A stretch of DNA of 64,000 nucleotides from Clostridioides difficile (GCA_012955965.1 JABBZI010000017.1:1-64000); one strand, 5' to 3'. Shown: positions 48,137 to 57,882, numbered from the stretch's first letter. The notes: generated by a model not told the origin, from the letters alone. Made by a program: numbers and translations.

Positions 48137-48213
48137 AGAACTCAAATATATATGTGGAAATTTAGGGTTGTTCTATACATATATACTTGAGTTCTTTTTA
48201 TTGAAAAGAGCAA
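48137..48213. repeat. dispersed hairpin repeat, copy 2
   Basis: AAGAACTCAAATATATATG at its left, ATACATATATACTTGAG then TTCTTTTTATTGAAA at its right. Related to 36354-36424 along its whole length including the tail after the stem. Ends in T5 and can act as terminator for the gene before it. Confidence 0.75.
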
Positions 48214-48390
48214 CATATTAAAATAATTTGAATAATAATGAAACATTAGTAAAAAAAATAAAAATAAAATTATTGTATTTGTCATTGGTGAATCTCATCA
48301 AATACGAATGATAGAGAAAATGAAGTTTTACTATGAAATATGATAATGATGTATTGTTAAAAATTTTAAATATATAGATACAAAATTTAA

Positions 48391-48433
48391 TACTGTATTA
48401 ATTTCATTTTTTTATATGAAAATTAATACAGTA
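48391..48433. repeat. 17-bp inverted repeat
   Basis: TACTGTATTAATTT-CAT and ATGAAAATTAATACAGTA, nearly perfect, about 60 bases before the promoter of the cobalamin-controlled operon. Role unknown. Confidence 0.5.
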
Positions 48434-48490
48434 CTAGACCTTATTTTTACAATACTTTATCTTGCAAATAGTGCTAGATTTTGATTTAAG

Positions 48491-48519
48491 TTGACAATCT
48501 ATATAAGATTGCATACAAT
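48491..48519 (+). promoter_or_regulatory. promoter of the cobalamin-controlled operon
   Basis: TTGACA, 17-base spacer, TACAAT, directly ahead of the riboswitch. Confidence 0.75.
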
Positions 48520-48540
48520 TAACTTAATAACTGAATAAAT

Positions 48541-48680
48541 ATATTTAAAGAGTAGGGAAGTTGGTGAAAATCCAACACGAACCCATCACTGTAAGCATGA
48601 ATAAATTCCACATAATACCAGAGTTACTTGGCAAAATTGAGGGATTAAATGTGTAAGTCAGATACCTGCATTAAATATTA
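48541..48680 (+). promoter_or_regulatory. cobalamin riboswitch
   Basis: Core pieces of the B12 box RNA in order: AGGGAAGTTGGTGAAAATCC (48554 on), the CATCACTGTAAGCATG segment, CCAGAGTTACTTGGC, and the closing GTAAGTCAGATACCTGC (48653-48669). ATATTTAA at the start pairs with TTAAATAT at 48671 as P1. A terminator downstream forms the expression platform. Confidence 0.9.
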
Positions 48681-48761
48681 ATAAATAAATTTAGGGGGGA
48701 GCAACTAAACTTATTATTTTGTATATGAAATTTAGAAATTGAAGTATACATATTAAAATGG

Positions 48762-48796
48762 GATGTTATAGCATTATTTGCTATAGCTTTTTTTAT
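48762..48796 (+). terminator. riboswitch-controlled terminator
   Basis: TATAGC / GCTATA hairpin followed by CTTTTTTT, 32 bases before the first gene; expected to form when cobalamin is bound. Confidence 0.8.
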
Positions 48797-48828
48797 GCTC
48801 ATATTTATAAACAAGGGGGAAGTATATA

Positions 48829-50409
48829 ATGAGGAAGAACTCAAATAAGAAGTTAATTAGTGTGATTTTAACAGTTGTGTTAATGTTATCCTTATTAGCT
48901 GGATGTAGTAAGCCAAAAGAAAAAAATGATGTTAGCAAAATGAATAATGAAAAGGAAGTAGTTTTAGCAGCAGCTAGAGATTTGGCTCCAGGAGAGCAAG
49001 ATGCATATTACACAAGTTCAATACTTTATGTATGGGAGCCATTAATAGGGTTAGGTGATGATGGCAAACCAAAAGCAGAACTTGCAGAGAAGTGGTCAAA
49101 TTCAGATGACTATAAAGAATGGACATTTAAAATAAAGAAAGGTGTAAAATTCCATGATGGAGTAGAGTTAAATGCTGATTCAGTAGTAAAAAACTTTGAG
49201 CGTTATATGAGTATGAAAACTAAATCTTCACCTTTTTATTCATTTGATATAGAAAAAACATATCCTAATTTACAAGAGGTGAGTAAAGTTTCAGACTATG
49301 AAGTTAAACTTACTTTTAGCAAGCCAATATCAACTTTAATATATAATATGGCTAGGTTTGGAAGTGCTATGTATAGCCCAGAGTGTTTTGATGTGCAAAC
49401 AGGAGATTTTACTAAGTATGCACAAGGAACTGGTCCATTTAAAATAAAAGACAGAGAAAAAGAACAATATGTTTTATTAGAGAGAAATCAAGATTATTAT
49501 GGAGAGAAAAGTAAAGTTAAAAATGTAAGAGTAAATGTAATTAAAGATGCTCAGACTCGTTATACAGCACTTAAATCAGAAGAAATTATGGGTGTTATGG
49601 ACCTAGGAGCAATTACTCCTGAGTTAGCAAGTGAACTAGTAAAGGATGAAAACTTTGAGATTAAATCATCTCCATCAACAATAACTCAATTTATATCAAC
49701 AAATGGTACGAGAGCACCATTTAATAATGTGAAAATAAAAGAAGCATTAAGTTTATTGATAGATAGAGAAACTATAGTAAATAAATTTTATGGAGGATAT
49801 GGAACTCCAACTATGAATATATTGAACCATGGTTCTCCTTTTGGTAAGGAAATTAAACCTATTTATGATGCTGAAAAAGCAAAGAAAATCATAAATAACG
49901 AATTAAAAGGAGAAACAAAAGAGCTAGAATTTATAATTCCATCTTATGGAGTAGACCGTTACCCATATAAAACTGTGGCAGAGTATATACAATCTGTATT
50001 AAGTGAAGTTGGGTTAAATTCTAAAATAACTATACTTGATGGAGCTGCTTTTAAGGAAGCACAAAAAACAGGAAATTATGATATAGCTCTTCACACTCAA
50101 GGGCTTCCAAATGCAGAGCCATTTTCTATATTCGATAGTTATATGAGAAGTACAGGTTCAAGTAATATAGCTTATTCATTAGGTTATAAAAATGAAAGAG
50201 CAGATGAGTTGATAGCTAAATTAGAAAAAACAATGGATTTAGATGAAAGAAGTAAAATATATGATGAACTTCAAGATATATCAGCAGAACATCCATCAGC
50301 TATACCATTATTTGAAGATGTTAACCTAATTGCATATAATAAAAAAATAACTGGGTACAAGCCTACATTATATGGAACTACATTAGCAAGTATGGAGTGG
50401 AGTGAGTAG
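48829..50409 (+). CDS. ABC importer solute-binding lipoprotein, nickel/peptide (SBP_5) family
   Basis: 526 residues. Signal peptide with lipobox LLAGC (cysteine at residue 26) and a mature SBP_5 protein: RDLAPGEQDAYYTSSILYVW, then KGVKFHDGVELNADSVVKNF. The family covers NikA, OppA and DppA; the cobalamin riboswitch ahead of the operon argues for cobalt or nickel, not peptides. Its stop overlaps the GTG of the permease gene by one base. Confidence 0.9.
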   Translation: MRKNSNKKLISVILTVVLMLSLLAGCSKPKEKNDVSKMNNEKEVVLAAARDLAPGEQDAYYTSSILYVWEPLIGLGDDGKPKAELAEKWSNSDDYKEWTFKIKKGVKFHDGVELNADSVVKNFERYMSMKTKSSPFYSFDIEKTYPNLQEVSKVSDYEVKLTFSKPISTLIYNMARFGSAMYSPECFDVQTGDFTKYAQGTGPFKIKDREKEQYVLLERNQDYYGEKSKVKNVRVNVIKDAQTRYTALKSEEIMGVMDLGAITPELASELVKDENFEIKSSPSTITQFISTNGTRAPFNNVKIKEALSLLIDRETIVNKFYGGYGTPTMNILNHGSPFGKEIKPIYDAEKAKKIINNELKGETKELEFIIPSYGVDRYPYKTVAEYIQSVLSEVGLNSKITILDGAAFKEAQKTGNYDIALHTQGLPNAEPFSIFDSYMRSTGSSNIAYSLGYKNERADELIAKLEKTMDLDERSKIYDELQDISAEHPSAIPLFEDVNLIAYNKKITGYKPTLYGTTLASMEWSE

Positions 50410-51356
50410 TGAAAAATTCATTTAAATATTTGATTAGAAGAATATTGATGACTATTCCTACTTTGATAGGAATAACATTTTTAGCATTTATATTGGGTGT
50501 TATAGCTCCTGGTGACCCAGCAGTTGAATATTTAAGCATGGATGGTATTTCTGCTCCTACAGAAGAAGAAATAGAAATAGTTAGAGAAGAACTAGGACTA
50601 AATGATAGTATTATAGTTCAGTATATTAATTGGACTAAAAAAGCTATAACTGGAGATTTAGGACTTTCCTATATCAAAAAGACATCTATAACAGAAGATA
50701 TATTGAGAAGGTTGCCAATAACCTTCTCTTTATCTTTAATGGCTATGTTTTTTGTTATAGTGTTGTCTATACCATTAGCTATAATCATGGCTCTTAGGAA
50801 GGATTCAGCTATAGATAAGATTGGGACTTTTGTATCATTATTTCTGACTTCTATCCCAGGATTTTGGTTAGCCATTATCATGCTAGGTATATTTTGTGAA
50901 ACGCTTAGGTGGTTACCTACAAGTGGGTATGGAACAATTAAACACTTAATAATGCCTGGATTTGTTTTAGCAGCTGGGACAATAGGAACTGTAGCTAGGT
51001 TAAATAGAGCAACTTTAATAGAAAGTATGGGACAAAACTACATAACAGTAGCAAAATCTAAAGGATTGCCAAATAGGATAGTTACTTTTAAGTATGCCTT
51101 TTTAAACTCTTTAATGCCTATTGTAACTGTTTTAGGAAACTATTTTGGTGCAATTTTAGGAGGCTCTACAGTAGTTGAAGTTATTTTTAGTATTCCAGGT
51201 ATGGGAAGCTATGTAATACAAGGAATAATGAGTAGAGATTATCCTGTTGTACAAGGATATGTACTATTTACAGGAATTATATTTGTATTGTTTAGTTTAG
51301 TTGTAGATATATGTTATCTATTTCTTAATCCTAAAATAAGGATAGGAGGTAAATGA
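50409..51356 (+). CDS. ABC importer permease 1 (NikB/DppB type)
   Basis: 315 residues, six membrane helices. N-terminal RRILMTIPTLIGITFLAFIL and the EAA loop (YITVAKSKGLPNRIVTFKYA) are typical of NikB/DppB. Starts with GTG overlapping the stop of the previous gene. Second of five importer genes in one transcript. Confidence 0.93.
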   Translation: MKNSFKYLIRRILMTIPTLIGITFLAFILGVIAPGDPAVEYLSMDGISAPTEEEIEIVREELGLNDSIIVQYINWTKKAITGDLGLSYIKKTSITEDILRRLPITFSLSLMAMFFVIVLSIPLAIIMALRKDSAIDKIGTFVSLFLTSIPGFWLAIIMLGIFCETLRWLPTSGYGTIKHLIMPGFVLAAGTIGTVARLNRATLIESMGQNYITVAKSKGLPNRIVTFKYAFLNSLMPIVTVLGNYFGAILGGSTVVEVIFSIPGMGSYVIQGIMSRDYPVVQGYVLFTGIIFVLFSLVVDICYLFLNPKIRIGGK

Positions 51357-51357
51357 T

Positions 51358-52194
51358 ATGGAGAAATTTAAAGGAATATTATTTATACATAAAGTAGCTT
51401 TTTTGGTGTTAATAATTATGATACTTGTTGCTTTTTTTGCTCCTAAATTAGCTCCATATGACCCTAATAAGGTGCAAATGGCTGACAGGTTAATGGGAAT
51501 ATCTAAAGAGCATATACTTGGGACAGATACTCTAGGAAGAGATATTTTAAGTAGGATATTGTATGGAGCTAGAGTGTCTATATCTTTAGCGTTTGTAGCA
51601 ACTTTGTTAACAATGATATTTGGTAGCTTTGTAGGCATAGTAGCAGGGTATTGTGGTGGTATAGTAGATATAGTAATCCAGTCGATTGTAAATATATTTC
51701 AGGGTCTTCCAAGTATTAGTTTTATGATTGCTATTGCTGGAGTTCTTGGTCCAGGAATAAAAAGTTTATTAATAGCAATAGTATTTACTTCTTGGGCTGG
51801 ATTTTCAAGAGTAGTTAGAGGAGAAGTATTAAAGGTAAAAGAAGAAAAGTATGTTGAAGGTGCAAGAGCATTAGGTGCCAGTCATCTTCACATAATTTTT
51901 CATTATATAATTCCAAATATATTTGCTCCATTCATAGTACTATTTACAATAAGGATAGGTAAAAGTATACTTTCTATGGCATCACTGAGTTTTTTAGGAT
52001 TAGGGATACAGCCTCCACAGGCCGATTGGGGAGTTATGATAAATGATGCTAAAACTCATTTTAGAAGTTATCCTAATCTGTTACTAGCACCAGGATTTAG
52101 TATATTACTGTTGTGTTGTAGTATAAATTTAGTCGGAGATGCATTAAGGGACATGTTTGATGAAAAAAACAATTCTTTAAGTCAATATCTTTAG
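51358..52194 (+). CDS. ABC importer permease 2 (NikC/DppC type)
   Basis: 278 residues, membrane helices with the GTDTLGRDILSRILYGARVS signature of NikC/DppC and the EAA loop EGARALGASHLHIIFHYIIP. Starts one base after the previous stop with AGGAGG before it. Confidence 0.93.
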   Translation: MEKFKGILFIHKVAFLVLIIMILVAFFAPKLAPYDPNKVQMADRLMGISKEHILGTDTLGRDILSRILYGARVSISLAFVATLLTMIFGSFVGIVAGYCGGIVDIVIQSIVNIFQGLPSISFMIAIAGVLGPGIKSLLIAIVFTSWAGFSRVVRGEVLKVKEEKYVEGARALGASHLHIIFHYIIPNIFAPFIVLFTIRIGKSILSMASLSFLGLGIQPPQADWGVMINDAKTHFRSYPNLLLAPGFSILLLCCSINLVGDALRDMFDEKNNSLSQYL

Positions 52195-52209
52195 AAGGAA
52201 TTAAAAAAT

Positions 52210-53160
52210 ATGAGTAGAGATATAAATATAAAAGATTTAAAAATTTATTTTAATACTAAGGAAGGAAAAGTGAAAGCTGTAGATGGAGTATCTGTAACTT
52301 TTCAAAGTGGTAAAGTTACAGGAATTATTGGAGAAACTGGTAGTGGAAAATCAGTACTCGGATTAGGAATTTTAAATCTTGTATCTAATAATTCAATTAT
52401 TTCAGGTAGCATTTTATATGAGGATAAAGATTTACTAAAACTTAAGGAAAAAGAAATTAGAGAAATTAGAGGAAAAAAGATAGCATTAATACCACAAAAT
52501 CCATCGAGTTCTTTCAATCCAATACTAAAGATAGGAAGTCATATTAATGAACTTTTCTATTATCATGAAAAAGAAAAGAAAGGCTTTTGTAAAAAGAAAA
52601 GTTTAGAGATATTAAGAAAATTTTCTTTTTCAAATACTGATTTAATCTATAATTCTTATGGTTTCCAACTAAGTGGAGGAATGAGTCAAAGGGCATTAGC
52701 AGCTATAGGGACAGCACTAAAACCAAACTGGATAATTGCAGATGAACCAACTAAAGGATTAGATGCCATAATAAGAAAACAAGTATATGAGGTATTTTAT
52801 GATTTAAGAAGTAATATGGGTGTTAGCATGGTACTTATAACACATGATTTAATGTTAGCTAAAAAACTCTGTGATGAAGTTATGGTTATGTATGCAGGTA
52901 AAATCATAGAAAAAGGTTCCAAAGATAGTGTATTTAACAATCCATTACATCCTTATACAAGAGGTCTAATTGATTCACAGCCAAGTAAAAAATTAATGCC
53001 TATTGATGGAATAGCACCAAGTCTAACAGACTTACCAAAAGGATGTAGGTTTTTTCCAAGATGTAAAGTTGCAAAAAAATCATGTTCTGATTATGAGCCA
53101 GTATTATTTGATGTTAATGGTTCAAAGGTGAGGTGTTTAATTTATGATAAAAGTTTGTAA
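52210..53160 (+). CDS. ABC importer ATPase 1 (NikD/OppD type)
   Basis: 316 residues. Walker A GETGSGKS near residue 39, signature LSGGMSQR, Walker B WIIADEPTKGLD, and the C-terminal Opp/Dpp extension with three cysteines (GCRFFPRCKVAKKSC) typical of OppD/F-type ATPases. Overlaps the next gene by 17 bases. Confidence 0.93.
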   Translation: MSRDINIKDLKIYFNTKEGKVKAVDGVSVTFQSGKVTGIIGETGSGKSVLGLGILNLVSNNSIISGSILYEDKDLLKLKEKEIREIRGKKIALIPQNPSSSFNPILKIGSHINELFYYHEKEKKGFCKKKSLEILRKFSFSNTDLIYNSYGFQLSGGMSQRALAAIGTALKPNWIIADEPTKGLDAIIRKQVYEVFYDLRSNMGVSMVLITHDLMLAKKLCDEVMVMYAGKIIEKGSKDSVFNNPLHPYTRGLIDSQPSKKLMPIDGIAPSLTDLPKGCRFFPRCKVAKKSCSDYEPVLFDVNGSKVRCLIYDKSL

Positions 53161-53908
53161 TCTTTACAAAGAGTTTAGGAGTGGAATAATTAACAAGAAA
53201 ATAGTCAAGGCAGTAGATGACGTATCATTTGAAATAGAAGAAGGAAAGACTTTGGGTCTTGTGGGAGAAAGTGGGTGTGGAAAATCAACTTTATCAAGGC
53301 TTATTTTAAGACTTGTTAAATCTGATGGAGGCAAAATTTATTTTAATGGTAGAGATATAAGTAATTATAATTTTTCTAAGATGAGGAATTTAAGAAAAGA
53401 GATGCAAGTAATATTTCAACATCCAGATTCGGCTCTAAGTCCTAAGAAAACTATATATGATAGCCTTATAGAGCCATTAAAAATTCATAAAATCTATGAG
53501 AAGAATAAATCGACAGAACTTATAAGGGAATATTTAAGTTTTGTTGGACTTAGTGAGGAAATCTTAACTAGATACCCATATCAAGTAAGTGGAGGACAAA
53601 TACAAAGAGTTGCTTTAGCTAGAGTACTTTTATTAAAGCCTAAATTTATAATATTGGATGAGCCCACATCAATGTTAGATGTATCTGTTCAGGCTCAAGT
53701 TGTACAAGTCTTGAAGAAAGCTCAAAAACAGTTTAATATAACCTATTTATTTATATCTCATGATATAGACTTAGTGAAGGAGTTTAGTGATGAAATTGCA
53801 GTTATGTTAAATGGTAAAGTAGTTGAAATTATAGATTCAAAAGAATTATATAAAGGTGCAAAGCATGCTTATACTAAAGAGCTTATCGAGAATTTTATTA
53901 ACTTTTAG
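53144..53908 (+). CDS. ABC importer ATPase 2 (NikE/OppF type)
   Basis: 254 residues. Walker A GESGCGKST near residue 40, signature VSGGQIQRVALARV, Walker B FIILDEPTSMLD. Shorter than OppF and lacking the cysteine extension, which is the NikE form. Last importer gene, 93 bases before the methyltransferase gene. Confidence 0.93.
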   Translation: MIKVCNLYKEFRSGIINKKIVKAVDDVSFEIEEGKTLGLVGESGCGKSTLSRLILRLVKSDGGKIYFNGRDISNYNFSKMRNLRKEMQVIFQHPDSALSPKKTIYDSLIEPLKIHKIYEKNKSTELIREYLSFVGLSEEILTRYPYQVSGGQIQRVALARVLLLKPKFIILDEPTSMLDVSVQAQVVQVLKKAQKQFNITYLFISHDIDLVKEFSDEIAVMLNGKVVEIIDSKELYKGAKHAYTKELIENFINF

Positions 53909-54001
53909 AATATAATCACCAGTCATTTAGCTAAGTATTTAATTAATCAATTATTATGTTGATAAAACTTAATCTTAACATTTTAGAAAGGGTGATTAAT
54001 C

Positions 54002-54823
54002 ATGTATTACAAAGATATAGATTTCGAAAAAAAATGGCATGAATATATTGAAAGTAAAGAAGGATATTCAAAGGAAAGAGCTTTTGATGATGAGGTAGAA
54101 AGATTATTTTTTAAAAAATTATCTCATAAATATGATGATAAGCCAACTCTTTATGATTATTCAAAAGAAGTATTTGATTTTATTGATAAATTAATAGAGA
54201 AAGGAAAAAATCTTATAGAAATAGGTGCAGGGACAGGAAAATTCACTATACCACTTTCTAAGAAATGTAAAGTTGTAATTGCTAATGATTTTTCAAGAGA
54301 TATGCTTGATATGCTTGAAGAAAAGATTAGAGGACATAATATAACCAATATAAAAACAATACAAGGTAAATGGGAAGATGTCAATTTTGAGTGTAGTGAC
54401 TACATTTTATCTGTAAATTCTCTTTATAGAATTTGGAATATTAAAGATGCATTGAATAAAATGAATAAGTTAGCTAAAGAAAAAGTAATTATAGTAAGAA
54501 CTATTCAAAAGCCATTATTTAATGACTTATATATTGCTTTAGGAGAGAAGGATAGAACTTGTCCAGATTATATATATATTCCAAATATACTACATTCTTT
54601 GAATATATGTGCAGATATAAAGTTTATTGACGTAGAAAATGAAATTGAATTCGATAGTATAGAAGACATATATCTTAAAATTAAGGCTGAATTAAATAAA
54701 AATATTAATTTTGTTGAAGTGGTGGATAAATATATAGACAATGTAATAGAAAGAAGAGAAAATAAATATATTTTCAAACATAAAACTAAGGTTGTGATTA
54801 TATATTGGAATAGTATTAATTAA
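54002..54823 (+). CDS. class I SAM-dependent methyltransferase
   Basis: 273 residues. Motif I is LIEIGAGTGKF near residue 75, followed by the acidic loop (VVIANDFSRDML) and a Rossmann core. The substrate cannot be told. AAAGGGTGATTAATC lies before the ATG. It has no terminator ahead of it, so it may be part of the cobalamin-controlled transcript; it does not look like a cobalamin biosynthesis methylase (no CbiL/CobA pattern). Confidence 0.82.
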   Translation: MYYKDIDFEKKWHEYIESKEGYSKERAFDDEVERLFFKKLSHKYDDKPTLYDYSKEVFDFIDKLIEKGKNLIEIGAGTGKFTIPLSKKCKVVIANDFSRDMLDMLEEKIRGHNITNIKTIQGKWEDVNFECSDYILSVNSLYRIWNIKDALNKMNKLAKEKVIIVRTIQKPLFNDLYIALGEKDRTCPDYIYIPNILHSLNICADIKFIDVENEIEFDSIEDIYLKIKAELNKNINFVEVVDKYIDNVIERRENKYIFKHKTKVVIIYWNSIN

Positions 54824-54867
54824 ACTTGTTAATGTCATTAAATGTGAGTATTATTATATTGAAAATA

Positions 54868-54896
54868 TTTACAATCTCGACATATTATGCTACAAT
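54868..54896 (+). promoter_or_regulatory. promoter of the lysine-controlled operon
   Basis: TTTACA, 17-base spacer, TACAAT, 47 bases before the riboswitch. Confidence 0.65.
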
Positions 54897-54942
54897 TATT
54901 TACAATAAATAAAATTTAATAAGCATTACCTCGTCTAATAAA

Positions 54943-55120
54943 AAGATTGAGGTAGAGGTTGCATTTACTAAGATTAATATTGAAGAGGCCGGAAGCCAAT
55001 GAATCAATATAAAAGGAGTAATTGCCGAAGTGCTAGTGTCCAAAGCTAGTGCTGGGACTGTATTTAATAGGTACAGTACTGTCATCAAAATCATCCCGAA
55101 TTTTGATGGAGAGCTATCTT
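54943..55120 (+). promoter_or_regulatory. lysine riboswitch (L box)
   Basis: Conserved pieces in order: GAGGTAGAGGTTGC (54949), GAAGAGGCCGGAAGCC (54982), AGTGCTGGGACTG (55048), TACTGTCATC (55077) and GATGGAGAGCTATC (55105). P1 forms from AAGAT at 54943 and ATCTT at 55116. A terminator follows at 55167. Confidence 0.92.
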
Positions 55121-55166
55121 AAATAAGATAAAGGGAAGATGTAGGTATGTTGTATTTAGCACATTT

Positions 55167-55197
55167 AGCTCAACATGTATCCATGTTGAGCTTTTTT
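55167..55197 (+). terminator. lysine-riboswitch terminator
   Basis: AGCTCAACATG / CATGTTGAGCT with a four-base loop and T6; expression platform of the L box. Confidence 0.88.
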
Positions 55198-55270
55198 ACA
55201 TCTATACAAAATAGGATAGAAAAGGGATGCAATAATAAAATATTTTAATTTAAAAGTGGGGAGAATACAA

Positions 55271-56662
55271 ATGAGCAGTTTAAAAAAGAAGAGGTTTACT
55301 ATGCCGCAGACACTTACTATAATATTCTTATTAATAGTAGTAATGGCAGTTCTTACTTGGATAGTACCAAGTGGAAATTTTGAAAGGGTAGATATAGACG
55401 GAAGGTCAGTTGTTGTTGCTGGAACTTATGAAAAAGCACCATCAAATCCACAAGGTGTTACTGATGTATTTTCAGCTCCTATAAATGGATTTATAGATGC
55501 AGCTGAAGTCGTTGGATTTGTTTTGATAGTTGGAGGAGCTTTTGGAATAGTTAACAAAACAGGTGCAATAGAAGCAATTATAGCACATACTGTAAATAGA
55601 ATGAAGAAGTTTCAATTTTTAATAATACCTATATCAATGATTTTATTTGGTCTTGGTGGTACAACTTTTGGAATGAGTGAAGAAACATTACCTTTTTATA
55701 TGATATTTATTCCACTTATGACCAGCATGGGATATGATTCGTTAACCGCGGTGGCAACAGTATTTATAGGGGCAACAGCTGGATTTGGAGCGGCTACTAC
55801 TAATCCTTTCTCTGTAGGAATAGCACAGGCATTGTCACAAATAGCACCAGGTTCTGGAATAGAGTTTAGAGTTGTTATGTTTATAATATATATGGCTATA
55901 TCTATAGCATTTGTTATGATGTATGCTAATAGAGTGAAAAAAGACCCTAAAAAGTCTTTAGTACATGATATATCACTGAATCAAGAATCAATAACTAATA
56001 GTGATACAACTATAAAAGAATTTACAAAAAGAGAAGCCATTGTAATAGCAATTTTCGTAATAGGTATGGGAATTATGATATTTGGAGTTTTAAGATTAGA
56101 ATGGTATATAGCTGAAATTGCAATGATATTTACAGCCATAGGTATAATATCTGGAATAGCATCAGGGCTTAAACAAGATGAAATAGTTAATTCATTTATA
56201 AGTGGAGCAGGAGATTTAATGACAGCAGGGTTGTGTATAGCATTTGCACGTGGAATCGTAATAATAGCAGAAAATGGATTTATAATAGATACAATTTTAA
56301 ATTCTGCAGCAAATTTATTAAATGGATTACCAAAAACTATATTTATAAATTTAACTTTCTTAATAGAAGGATTAATAGCATTTTTAATACCATCAGCATC
56401 AGGGCTTGCATCACTTACGATACCTGTACTTGCACCACTTGGAGATTTAGTAGATGTATCTAGACAAATGATAGTTACAGCGTATCAATTTGGTATAGGT
56501 GTAACTAACTTAATAACACCTACATCAGGTGTTTTAATGGGAGCACTAGCAGTAGCTAATATTCCTTGGTCAAAGTGGGTTAGATTCGTAGTTCCTCTAA
56601 TGGTAGTATTAACAATTCTTGTAATGGTATTTTTGACAGTAGGATTATATCTAGGATTTTAA
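55271..56662 (+). CDS. YfcC-family basic amino-acid/carboxylate carrier
   Basis: 463 residues, about twelve membrane helices; TMPQTLTIIFLLIVVMAVLT at the start and GGTTFGMSEETLPFY are typical of the YfcC (DcuC-like) family, which includes arginine/ornithine-type exchangers. The lysine riboswitch directly upstream suggests that the cargo is lysine or a lysine or diaminopimelate derivative. ATG 55271 is preferred over upstream codons because GGGGAG lies before it. An M20 hydrolase follows after 13 bases. Confidence 0.88.
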   Translation: MSSLKKKRFTMPQTLTIIFLLIVVMAVLTWIVPSGNFERVDIDGRSVVVAGTYEKAPSNPQGVTDVFSAPINGFIDAAEVVGFVLIVGGAFGIVNKTGAIEAIIAHTVNRMKKFQFLIIPISMILFGLGGTTFGMSEETLPFYMIFIPLMTSMGYDSLTAVATVFIGATAGFGAATTNPFSVGIAQALSQIAPGSGIEFRVVMFIIYMAISIAFVMMYANRVKKDPKKSLVHDISLNQESITNSDTTIKEFTKREAIVIAIFVIGMGIMIFGVLRLEWYIAEIAMIFTAIGIISGIASGLKQDEIVNSFISGAGDLMTAGLCIAFARGIVIIAENGFIIDTILNSAANLLNGLPKTIFINLTFLIEGLIAFLIPSASGLASLTIPVLAPLGDLVDVSRQMIVTAYQFGIGVTNLITPTSGVLMGALAVANIPWSKWVRFVVPLMVVLTILVMVFLTVGLYLGF

Positions 56663-56675
56663 TAGGAGGTAAGTT

Positions 56676-57863
56676 ATGATAGAGAGTATAAAGAAAAGAG
56701 CTTATGATATAGAGAATGAACTTGGAAAACAAATTGAAGAAGTATGTGATTTTATATTCAACAACCCAGAGCTAGGGGAAGAAGAATATATATCATCAAA
56801 ATATTTAGTAGAGAAAATGAAAGAGTATGGATTTGATACAACTTATCCATACTGCAATATAGATACTGCTTTTAGAGCAGAACTAGGGGATAGTGATGGT
56901 CCTACTATAGCATTTTTAGCTGAGTATGATGCACTTCCTGGATATGGAGAAGATAAAGAACCAGGTCATGCTTGTGGTCATAACTGGATTGCGGCATCTA
57001 CACTAGGGGCTTGTATAGTATTAAGCAAGTTAAAAGAAAGTTTTAAAGGAAAAATTGTACTAATAGGAACACCAGCTGAAGAAACAACAGGAGGAAAATG
57101 TGACTTAGTTAAAGCAGGAGCTTTTGACGATATTGATGTAAGCTATCAGATGCATATAGAAGCTTTTAATAATATAAATTGTAAGGCTTTAGCAATAGAT
57201 TCATTAGAGTTTAGTTTTGAAGGTGTATCAGCACATGCAGCTAGTCATCCTCATATGGGAGTTAATGCTTTGGATGCAGTACAACTTACTTTTGCTGGAA
57301 TAAATGCTCTAAGACAACATGTAAAATCAGATGTTAGAATACATGGCATAGTTTCAAATGGAGGGGAAGCACCGAATATAGTTCCAGAAAAAGCAGCTTG
57401 TAAGTTTTTCGTAAGAGCTGCTGAAAGAAGTTATTTAGATGAAGTGACTAAAAAGGTTATAAACTGTGCAAAAGGTGCAGAATTAATGACAGGAGCTAAG
57501 CTATCTTATAGATATTTTGAAAATTCTTTTGATAATATAATAAATAATAAAGTACTTCAAAATATAACAAAAAATAATTTAATTGAAGCAGGCATAACAG
57601 ATATATTAGAGGGAAAAGAGGGACCAGTAGGTTCTACAGATATAGGTAATGTAAGTCAAGTTTGTCCTACTATGTATACAGAAATAGCTTTAGATATAAA
57701 TCCAATGGTATATGTGCATGAAAAAGAGTTTCTAAATTATGCAAATTCTACGGAAGCTTATGATAAACTTCATAAAGCGGTAAAGGCAATGGTGGGTTGT
57801 GCATTAGAAATTTATTTAGAAGATGGACTACTTGATGAGATTAAGAAAAATCACTTAAATTAA
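56676..57863 (+). CDS. M20-family amidohydrolase/peptidase
   Basis: 395 residues; zinc ligands in FLAEYDALPG, GHACGHNW and the PAEETTGGK stretch, dimerisation domain with VSAHAASHPHMG. Closest in look to aminoacylase/AbgB-like M20D enzymes. Under the lysine riboswitch, so its probable job is to free lysine (or diaminopimelate) from an N-acyl or dipeptide form brought in by the carrier before it. Confidence 0.88.
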   Translation: MIESIKKRAYDIENELGKQIEEVCDFIFNNPELGEEEYISSKYLVEKMKEYGFDTTYPYCNIDTAFRAELGDSDGPTIAFLAEYDALPGYGEDKEPGHACGHNWIAASTLGACIVLSKLKESFKGKIVLIGTPAEETTGGKCDLVKAGAFDDIDVSYQMHIEAFNNINCKALAIDSLEFSFEGVSAHAASHPHMGVNALDAVQLTFAGINALRQHVKSDVRIHGIVSNGGEAPNIVPEKAACKFFVRAAERSYLDEVTKKVINCAKGAELMTGAKLSYRYFENSFDNIINNKVLQNITKNNLIEAGITDILEGKEGPVGSTDIGNVSQVCPTMYTEIALDINPMVYVHEKEFLNYANSTEAYDKLHKAVKAMVGCALEIYLEDGLLDEIKKNHLN

Positions 57864-57882
57864 TTTAAATTAAACATAAAAC

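Noticed and set aside
54900-55094. A 64-codon open frame on the minus strand
   Set aside because: It lies entirely inside the lysine riboswitch leader and has no ribosome site; it is a by-product of the RNA sequence.
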